From the NCBI GenBank assembly GCA_965222975.1, contig CBDCVJ010000015.1:1-64000 (forward strand): DNA of 64,000 nt, given 5' to 3'. This DNA is from UBA6168 sp965222975 (GTDB lineage Bacteria > Bacteroidota > Bacteroidia > Chitinophagales > Saprospiraceae). Below, in pieces: positions 10,085 to 16,459 of the stretch (position 1 is the stretch's first letter; each line of letters opens with the position of its first letter). The translations under genes were made by a program, and so were the position numbers. The notes below the pieces were generated by a model. It did not search any database. It was not told the DNA's origin and saw only the letters and a program-made list of their open reading frames with translations.

Positions 10085-11050
10085 TCAGTATTTCTTAAAG
10101 TACAAACAAACCAGCTCTGATCCGATTCCACTTATCAATACCCTTTCTTTTTTATTGCTTAAATATTGTTGCGTCCAATCCGTAAAACCGCCATCTGCCA
10201 ACATAAAATGATCGTCCGATTTATTTACAGCATTAATCTGAAAACATAATCCGGAATAATAGCCCCTTCCCATTTTCCTTTCTGGATAAAATTCAAATGA
10301 TACAGACGAATAATTTTCTTTTAAAGGAATAAATATTTCTTTCTTAATCAAATCCGCCATTGCTCCTTGTTGCAACTTTGTCACAAGTACTTGAATATTT
10401 TTAAATAAATAAGGCATATTTTCCGAAGTCATAAATTCTAAATAAAAGGTCAAATGCTCTTTCAGGCTATTTATTTCAAAATTAAATGAGCCAGTATCCC
10501 TCCCTGCGGTACAAAGTCCAAATATTTTAAAATGAGGTAAAAACCGGGGATCGGGCAATGGCTGGGTACGCACCAACCGGTGGCTGGCGCAAAGTCGAAT
10601 TTGCCCACTGCTCTTTGGATTCGATTTTAACTTTTCTTTCCTCCTTGAAGCGCTCTCAAGTGCCAATACATTGGTGCAGTCCGACAACACCTCAGAATTG
10701 CGTATTGTGCTCATGATTTTATGCTGATGGGCAGTGGCAACCACAGAGCAAGTACCGATTGGGGCTACGGGAGATAACTCAAGGGGTGTATATCCCATTT
10801 TATCCGCCAATTCAAATGCCACTCCATCAAATGCCATCAGAGACATAAGATCCGAACTGGCAGGTTTTACATATTTATCGTTTTGGTAATTTTTTAAAAC
10901 GGCAGCAGGTGTCAACCGTTCTGTACGGTGAGCATATACCTCCAACAGCAACGACTGGAGATCACTGGCAGAAAGGGAATTTGCAAGCACATCGAAAAGG
11001 TTGGGGTCACCGACCTGTCTCTGAATACGGTTAATAATCTTTGAAACCAT
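10085..11050 (-). CDS. Conserved protein resembling a class II aminoacyl-tRNA synthetase core, function unknown
   Basis: A 321-residue soluble protein. The middle (about 150-200, with LCASHRLVRTQPL and HFKIFGLCTAGRD) and the end (ADGGFTDWTQQYL, then VLISGIGSELVCL) recall motifs 2 and 3 of class II aminoacyl-tRNA synthetases of the HisS/HisZ type. An upstream stretch, VAPIGTCSVVATAHQHK followed by STIRNSEVLSDCTN, is strongly patterned and looks conserved. No anticodon-binding domain is visible, so it is unlikely to charge tRNA in the usual way. It stands alone: a terminator-like hairpin lies upstream and 400 bp of non-coding DNA follow. I do not recognise a named function. Confidence 0.7.
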   Translation of the reverse strand: MVSKIINRIQRQVGDPNLFDVLANSLSASDLQSLLLEVYAHRTERLTPAAVLKNYQNDKYVKPASSDLMSLMAFDGVAFELADKMGYTPLELSPVAPIGTCSVVATAHQHKIMSTIRNSEVLSDCTNVLALESASRRKEKLKSNPKSSGQIRLCASHRLVRTQPLPDPRFLPHFKIFGLCTAGRDTGSFNFEINSLKEHLTFYLEFMTSENMPYLFKNIQVLVTKLQQGAMADLIKKEIFIPLKENYSSVSFEFYPERKMGRGYYSGLCFQINAVNKSDDHFMLADGGFTDWTQQYLSNKKERVLISGIGSELVCLYFKKY

Positions 11051-11130
11051 TTTATTTGCTGAAAGGTGAACAATGAATTATAAGCAACGATTGGTTGAAT
11101 ATAGTTCATTTAGTATCTACTAAAAAAACA

Positions 11131-11163
11131 AAAGGCTGCCTGTGCTAATAGGCAGCCTTTTTT
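11131..11163 (-). terminator. Rho-independent terminator of the VOC-protein gene
   Basis: Stem AAAGGCTGCCT pairs with AGGCAGCCTTT across a short loop, with T-rich flanks on both strands. It lies 20 bp after the stop of the minus-strand VOC gene. Confidence 0.85.
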
Positions 11164-11184
11164 ATGGTGATATAAGTACCAATA

Positions 11185-11604
11185 TCACGGACAACTAAAC
11201 ATCCAGCTAACGCCATACTTATCTTTCACGCTGCCGAAACTACCGCCCCAGAAAACCTCCTGAAAAGGCATCGTCACTTCTCCATCTTTACTGAAAGATT
11301 CAAAAGCTTTGGCCGCCTTTTCCTTTTCTGGCAAATAAACGCTGAGATGGAAATTGTTGCCCACGTTGACAGGATAATGCCCACCGCTATCCGATGCCAT
11401 TAAGATGCAGCTTTCAAATGTATAACGGACATGCATGATTTTATTTTCATGACCTTCTGCCACAGGCATATCTGACGGGCCTTCGCTAAACCGTTTGAAG
11501 TCGGTTTCTCCTCCTAAAACGCTATGGTAATAATTGATGACCTCTTCGCAATTGCCATCGAAGGTGAGGTAGGGGTTGAGTTGTGCTGTAGTCGGTGCTT
11601 CCAT
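11185..11604 (-). CDS. VOC-superfamily (PhnB/glyoxalase-like) protein
   Basis: The open frame reaches 11670, but homology begins at the methionine at 11604 (MEAPTTAQLNPYL), giving 139 residues, normal for the PhnB-like family. Typical features are the opening PYLTFDGNCEEVINYYHSVLGG and the closing WGGSFGSVKDKYGVSWMFSCP, with the paired beta-alpha-beta modules of the vicinal-oxygen-chelate fold. PhnB-like proteins are mostly uncharacterised and often lack the full metal site, so the substrate is unknown. The gene is monocistronic, followed by a clear terminator. Confidence 0.88.
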   Translation of the reverse strand: MEAPTTAQLNPYLTFDGNCEEVINYYHSVLGGETDFKRFSEGPSDMPVAEGHENKIMHVRYTFESCILMASDSGGHYPVNVGNNFHLSVYLPEKEKAAKAFESFSKDGEVTMPFQEVFWGGSFGSVKDKYGVSWMFSCP

Positions 11605-12112
11605 TTTTAATTGATTTAAATTTTGATGAACAAAGGCAAATTTAAACTTTTTATTTAAAATAAAAAACAAAAAAACTTATTGTTTTAATTTGTTCGTTGC
11701 TATTTTATCCACTCTTACAAATACCCACATACCACGCCTTACAACTGCTCGTTTTGACCCAATGTATCACCGTCGTTAGCCGATACAGGCTTTATATAGA
11801 ACCTCAGCGAGCCCTAACTTACAACAAATAGCCGTCAAAGCTTTTAGCAAAGAAATTCAAGAATATTCGAATTGACTGTCTGCTTCCTGAGTTTGCTATT
11901 TCCATTTACAATTCATCCTTAATTTTCGACGATTCATTTCTTATTCATTTCCTTGTGCTAATATACCCTATAAATTTGGCCATGTAAATATTTTAGAAAC
12001 AAAATATACCTACTTAATTAAAAACGAAACGCATAGGATAAAGGCTCTATGTAAAGATGGCATGTATTGTTTCTAAAACAGATTAAATGTTCACCAAAAA
12101 AAATTATCCGAC
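11605..12112. other. Intergenic region with an inverted repeat before the TonB-C gene
   Basis: No gene is supported here. An exact 12-bp inverted repeat, TTTTAGAAACAA at 11991-12002 and its complement at 12067-12078, encloses about 64 bp and ends 34 nt before the next start codon. Both arms are next to CATGTA. It may be part of the 5' leader or promoter region of the gene at 12113. Confidence 0.55.
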
Positions 12113-12553
12113 ATGAAAAAAATTAATTTAAATTCAATTTTTGTTTTTTCATTCTTATTTATTTCCGCTATTTCCTTTTCACAAAATGATGGCGTAATTG
12201 CCTATGCAGAAAAAACGACAATCTACAATGACGGACTTATAAAACCAAGCAATGCAACTGCCATAACGAATTTAAATGACGTGTTAAAAGAAGTGCAGAA
12301 TTATTTATCCAATAACGTAAAAGCGCCAGAAATATTAGGGTTTTACAATACCGATGTAAAAGTATTGACTTCTTTCAAGATTACCGAAACAGGCGATATA
12401 AAAAACATTTCTATCAGTAGAAAGAGTGACAAGGCACTGGGAAAAGCAGTCGTTAAAGAATTAAATAAATTATCAAAAATAACACCTGTGAAAGAAGATG
12501 GAGTGGCTGTCGAAAAATATATCAGTGTACCTGTTGTTTTTGAAGTAGAATGA
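12113..12553 (+). CDS. Secreted protein with a TonB C-terminal-like domain
   Basis: A 146-residue protein with an N-terminal signal peptide (about 1-23, ending ISFSQ). The rest, from about residue 70, resembles the TonB C-terminal domain: a beta-alpha-beta layout with LTSFKITETGDIKNISISR, a helix, then ISVPVVFEVE. It lacks the membrane anchor and proline-rich span of a true TonB, so it is probably a soluble periplasmic relative, a type common in Bacteroidota. The function is unknown. It is a single gene, convergent with the beta-barrel gene that follows. Confidence 0.75.
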   Translation: MKKINLNSIFVFSFLFISAISFSQNDGVIAYAEKTTIYNDGLIKPSNATAITNLNDVLKEVQNYLSNNVKAPEILGFYNTDVKVLTSFKITETGDIKNISISRKSDKALGKAVVKELNKLSKITPVKEDGVAVEKYISVPVVFEVE

Positions 12554-12597
12554 ATTGGTCGTTGATTGTTGAATTGGCATTAAATGCATTTCAAAAA

Positions 12598-12625
12598 AAA
12601 TGGCAACAAATTTATGCTGCCATTT
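12598..12625. terminator. Terminator-like hairpin between convergent genes
   Basis: Stem AAATGGCA pairs with TGCCATTT, with an A run before and a T-rich tail after. It can serve both the plus-strand gene ending at 12553 and the minus-strand gene ending at 12678; the A8 run reads as a U tract on the minus strand. Confidence 0.65.
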
Positions 12626-12677
12626 ATTTTATTTGAGAATATTTAAAATCAATAAGACAACCCAACAGCAAACACTA

Positions 12678-13409
12678 TCACCTCCGCCTGATCCGTTTAA
12701 ACCGTTCACTGCAAGCCGTTTTCGCAAAGCGGCCCACGCCAAAGTTGAATTCGACCAAAAACTGGGCGAACATGATATTGGTTTTTTCGGCTCTCTCATA
12801 AGCGGCGTCTTTTACGGGGTTGGGGAAGCCATTGCCCTCGCTTAGCCCCTTATCGTTGACCATGTCTATAAACCCGTAATTGAGCCGGATACCGATTCCT
12901 AAAGAAAAGGTCTCTGACCCTGCTACATAACCACCAAATCCAAAGGCTGCTCCTATATTGCTACTTTCATAAAAATCGGTTGTCTCCGTTGTTCCCTGTA
13001 AGGCAGGTTGCTCAAACTTTTGGATGAGGGAATACATTGGCCCTATTTCAAAATATGTCCTGTTGCGGATACCTCGGTAGAGTATATACAGGTCAATGCT
13101 CTGCCACTCTACTGAATAATCAAAATCTTCAGTTGAGCCAGCGGTATTAAAGGTCCAATCTTGTTTTGATTTGTTGTAAAGTCCTTCTAAGAACACGCCG
13201 TGGTAAGGGCCAAAATTGACCGAAAACTTAGCGCCCGCACCGAACATGGGGGTGAGCTTGTAATTCCAATCACCATCGTCAGCAATGTTTTTGTTATAGA
13301 GGAATGACATACCGACACCACCTTTGAGACCCGCTTCGAACCAAAATTCTTGTGCACTAAGGTGGAGGCAAAAAAGAAAGGCAAGGAGTGAGAAAATTGT
13401 TCTTTTCAT
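12678..13409 (-). CDS. Outer-membrane beta-barrel protein
   Basis: The frame opens at 13463, but the methionine at 13409 starts a good signal peptide (MKRTIFSLLAFLFCLHLSA, then Q), giving 243 residues. The mature part alternates polar and hydrophobic residues with glycine-rich turns (EAGLKGGVGMSFLYNK, FGAGAKFSVNFGP, LEGLYNKSK, FEIGPMYSL, GIGIRLNYGF). This fits an 8- to 10-strand porin-like outer-membrane barrel of the PorT/OmpW kind. It ends FNFGVGRF followed by an arginine-rich tail that does not look like a barrel strand, so the true stop may have been displaced. No neighbour suggests a substrate. Confidence 0.75.
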   Translation of the reverse strand: MKRTIFSLLAFLFCLHLSAQEFWFEAGLKGGVGMSFLYNKNIADDGDWNYKLTPMFGAGAKFSVNFGPYHGVFLEGLYNKSKQDWTFNTAGSTEDFDYSVEWQSIDLYILYRGIRNRTYFEIGPMYSLIQKFEQPALQGTTETTDFYESSNIGAAFGFGGYVAGSETFSLGIGIRLNYGFIDMVNDKGLSEGNGFPNPVKDAAYERAEKTNIMFAQFLVEFNFGVGRFAKTACSERFKRIRRR

Positions 13410-13630
13410 AATTAATTTTTTTTGTTCCCAGTAATCGTAAGCCATGGATGGTTGCCACATCAAAAAAATCCAGATTGCTACCTTTTTGACGTACCGTTAC
13501 TGGCATCGGTTATTCACCTAACAGGCTTTAGTTTTGAATAGAAAATAGTTTAAGACAGGCTTCGGGCGGAAAGTTAGGTTTTTTTGGAAAAATGTTATTC
13601 TGGAATTTAAAGGCTTGGATTTTAGCCAAC

Positions 13631-13664
13631 AAAAAAGGGCATCTGAATCAGACGCCCTTTTTTG
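13631..13664 (-). terminator. Rho-independent terminator after the Rpn-family gene
   Basis: Stem AAAAAAGGGC(A/G)TC pairs with its complement across a short loop, flanked by A and T runs. It lies 19 bp beyond the stop of the minus-strand gene 13683-14606. Confidence 0.85.
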
Positions 13665-13682
13665 TTTTAAGCTAAAAAATGG

Positions 13683-14606
13683 CTAATTAACCTCTTCGAT
13701 CTGTTTTTTGATCTTGTTCACCAAGGCTATTTTGACCTTCATTTTTTTTGCAATGTCTTTAACAGGGGTACCCCTTTTGATAGCTCTTATGATAGCAAGA
13801 GTTACTTCTATGCCTTCCGCTTTGCCCTCTGCTTTGCCCTCCGCTTTGCCTATTACCATGCCTTCCTCTTTGGCATCTTGCAAAATTATTTCATGTAGTG
13901 TATTTGGTATTTCTTTCATCGGCTGAAATTTTTCATCAAATTTAAGGTAATTATTTTTATCGTCAAATGGGGTGTAGTATTTTATAAAACCCAGAAGCCC
14001 CCTAATAGTTTCCCTTGGATATCCTTCTTTAATCAATTTCCACGCAAGGTTCGTTTTATCTTCCAGTTTTTCGGCGTCTTTTTTCTTTCTGAAGTGCAAC
14101 CCGTACCATGCCGTTTCCATTATTAGTGCAAACGGATTGGGCTTAAATTGCTCCAGTCGTTCGGGCGGGTTCTCCAAAATCTTGAAAGTGGCAAAACTGT
14201 ACTTCTGTTCGCTCGTTAAACATTTGAAATAGAATGACTTAGGGTGGAAATTTGGATCATCGTCTGTCAAAATTGCAAGAGCAGCGACCGGTTTTTCAAA
14301 TCGGTCGAAAAGTCGGTATTGCACGGCATACATCCTTTTTGAAAACGCCTTATCGGAGTAACCCTGAACCTCCACGTGAATCAAAAACCAGAACTCCTCG
14401 CCATCGGGTTTATATACTTTTACCAAAACATCGGCCCGCCTGCCCTTGGCCTCTGCTTCGGGAAGTATTTGTTCCAGTTCTTTATCTAAGAATTCATAGC
14501 CTTTTGACAGGTCAACTTCTTCCCGCCAGTCGGGAAAAAAGAATTGGATAAAATAGGGAAAAAATTCTCGTATAACTCCCTTCCAGATAAGGTCACGTTT
14601 TTTCAT
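13683..14606 (-). CDS. Rpn-family (YhgA-like) PD-(D/E)XK nuclease
   Basis: A 307-residue protein of the recombination-promoting nuclease/putative transposase family. The nuclease core is RRADVLVKV (about 56-64) followed by FWFLIHVEVQG (about 72-82), giving the D...E-x-Q arrangement of PD-(D/E)XK enzymes, and KRMYAVQYRLFDRF. The C-terminus has three consecutive GKAE units encoded by a perfect-length 12-bp tandem repeat (13814-13849), then a short helical domain that looks like helix-turn-helix (VKDIAKKMKVKIALVNKIKKQ). Proteins of this family cut DNA without much sequence preference in E. coli and are linked to mobile DNA. It has its own terminator and no partner genes. The 12-bp repeats keep the frame when they expand or contract. 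Confidence 0.85.
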   Translation of the reverse strand: MKKRDLIWKGVIREFFPYFIQFFFPDWREEVDLSKGYEFLDKELEQILPEAEAKGRRADVLVKVYKPDGEEFWFLIHVEVQGYSDKAFSKRMYAVQYRLFDRFEKPVAALAILTDDDPNFHPKSFYFKCLTSEQKYSFATFKILENPPERLEQFKPNPFALIMETAWYGLHFRKKKDAEKLEDKTNLAWKLIKEGYPRETIRGLLGFIKYYTPFDDKNNYLKFDEKFQPMKEIPNTLHEIILQDAKEEGMVIGKAEGKAEGKAEGIEVTLAIIRAIKRGTPVKDIAKKMKVKIALVNKIKKQIEEVN

Positions 14607-14665
14607 AGTTGTTTTGATTTCAGGGTCGAAAGTAACAAATAGTGCTTGTTTCCTAGGTAAAATAT

Positions 14666-14732
14666 GCCGCCGAACTACAGTCCGGCGGTGTTATAGCGAA
14701 GCGCATTACAACCGCCAAACTGGAGTTTGCGG
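14666..14732. repeat. Pair of related hairpins
   Basis: Hairpin one (14666-14689) pairs CCGCCGAACT with AGTCCGGCGG. Hairpin two (14711-14732) pairs ACCGCCAAACT with AGTTTGCGGT. The two hairpins resemble each other and are about 20 bp apart, so this is a doublet of one motif. The 14607-15005 gap holds this, the next repeat, and no gene. Confidence 0.65.
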
Positions 14733-14767
14733 TACAAGGCATGCTGGACCGTTACAAATATTCTATT

Positions 14768-14910
14768 ATTAATGCGAATCAGGGGTTGAATTAGTTGACT
14801 GGTTTTCAGTTGATTGGAGCATGAAATCATGGTGGTTTTCAAAATTACCATGATCTAAATCCTTGAAAATCAATGGTTTTTAATTTTCAACCCCTGATTC
14901 GCATTATTAA
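14768..14910. repeat. Nested inverted repeat
   Basis: A 20-bp exact inverted repeat (AATGCGAATCAGGGGTTGAA at 14771-14790 and its complement at 14886-14905) encloses an inner stem, ATCATGGT to ACCATGAT (14827-14854). It ends 95 nt before the next start codon. Confidence 0.75.
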
Positions 14911-15005
14911 CCCTTATTTAAAAAAATCAAATTTCTTCATTTCCACTTCCAACCCATACCTTAGCGGCAATGCAAAAACTATCTATTTTAAAAAATTGAT
15001 CAATA

Positions 15006-16448
15006 ATGGCTGTAAAAAACAACAACACAGAAGGGCAAAGCTCTCGCCGCCGATTCATCAAATCAACCGCCCTTGCTGCTGGAGGCATCATGGTGGTACC
15101 AAGACATGTTCTGGGCAAGGGTTATTTGCCTCCGAGCGACAAAGTGAACGTGGCAATCGTTGGGGCAGGTGGCAGGGGCTTTTCCCATGTAAAAGCTTTT
15201 AGTTCACAGAACATCGTAGCCCTCTGCGATGTGGATGACGAACGTGCGAAAAAAGCTTATGACAAACACCCCAAAGCCAACCGCTACAAGGATTTCCGCA
15301 AAATGATGGAACAGAAGGACATTGATGCTGTTGTGGTTGCAACCCCAGATCATAACCATGCAGTGGCAGCGATGGCAGCGATGGAGCTGGGCAAACACGT
15401 CTACGTTGAAAAACCATTGACGCATGATATTTACGAGGCAAGGATGTTGACCGAGATGGCCCGCAAACACAAACTCGTCACCCAAATGGGCAACCAAGGT
15501 GCGAGCGGTGAAGGGGTACGCCAGATCATGGAGATCATGGTTACGGGTGTCATCGGCCATGTAAAAACCGTACACGTCTGGACGAACAGGGCTATTTGGC
15601 CACAGGGAATCCCTACCCCGACAGGTAGTTTCAACGTGCCCTCAACGCTTGATTGGGACTTGTGGCAAGGGACAGCCAGGGCAAGGGATTACAACCCAAA
15701 CTTTCTCCCCTTCAAATGGCGGGGCTGGTGGGACTATGGAACCGGAGCGCTCGGCGATATGGGTTGCCACTTGCTCGATCCTGTGTTCCGGGCGTTGAAA
15801 TTAAAATACCCAGTGGCTGCTGAGGCCAGTTCCTCTCAAGTATGGGTTGGCGATTTTCATGAGGCTGACTATGCGGATTCCTGCCCACCTGCTTCCAAAG
15901 TGCATATCTATTTTCCAAACAGGCCAGATGGTATGGGCGGTGAATTGCCAGCAGTTGAAGTCATTTGGTACGATGGTGGACTTATGCCGCCCCGACCTGA
16001 CGAACTCGAACATGGAGAGGAAATGGGCAATTGGGACGGAGGCGTCATCTTTGAAGGAACGAAGGGCAAACTGATGTGCGAATGTTACGGTGCCAACCCT
16101 AAATTGCTCCCCACCAAAATGCATGATTATTTCAAAATGCCTGAACCGACCATCCCCCGTATCGAAGAAGGCCACCAGATGAATTGGATAAAAGGCATCA
16201 CCGAAGGTACGCCAACCACCTCGGCGTTCGACTATGCAGGGCCATTTACGGAAATGGTACTCATGGGCAACCTTGCCGTCCGGTGTTTTAATATGAAAAA
16301 ACTAAAACCCGGAAAAAGCCCTGCAGGGTGGGCTGCCTACGACTATCCAGGCCGCATGAAGCTTAAATGGGATGGGGAGAATATGAAGATCACGAATTTT
16401 GAAGAAGCGAATCAATTTGTGAAACGGGAATACCGGACGGGTTGGTGA
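15006..16448 (+). CDS. Gfo/Idh/MocA-family oxidoreductase, Tat-exported
   Basis: A 480-residue NAD(P)-dependent oxidoreductase. A twin-arginine signal (SRRRFIKS, 13-20) followed by an alanine-glycine-rich segment predicts Tat export, which is common for this subgroup in Bacteroidota and Planctomycetes. The Rossmann fold shows VAIVGAGGRGFS (49-60), and EKPL (135-138) carries the conserved catalytic-region lysine. Such proteins oxidise or reduce sugars or use bound NAD for redox-neutral glycoside cleavage. It stands before the regulator and Sus genes and probably acts on a sugar released at this locus, but the substrate cannot be read from the sequence. Confidence 0.88.
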   Translation: MAVKNNNTEGQSSRRRFIKSTALAAGGIMVVPRHVLGKGYLPPSDKVNVAIVGAGGRGFSHVKAFSSQNIVALCDVDDERAKKAYDKHPKANRYKDFRKMMEQKDIDAVVVATPDHNHAVAAMAAMELGKHVYVEKPLTHDIYEARMLTEMARKHKLVTQMGNQGASGEGVRQIMEIMVTGVIGHVKTVHVWTNRAIWPQGIPTPTGSFNVPSTLDWDLWQGTARARDYNPNFLPFKWRGWWDYGTGALGDMGCHLLDPVFRALKLKYPVAAEASSSQVWVGDFHEADYADSCPPASKVHIYFPNRPDGMGGELPAVEVIWYDGGLMPPRPDELEHGEEMGNWDGGVIFEGTKGKLMCECYGANPKLLPTKMHDYFKMPEPTIPRIEEGHQMNWIKGITEGTPTTSAFDYAGPFTEMVLMGNLAVRCFNMKKLKPGKSPAGWAAYDYPGRMKLKWDGENMKITNFEEANQFVKREYRTGW

Positions 16449-16459
16449 TAATAATTTTA

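Noticed and set aside
13683..14606. Active transposon
   Set aside because: The Rpn protein has no terminal inverted repeats or target duplications around it; it is a single gene with a terminator.
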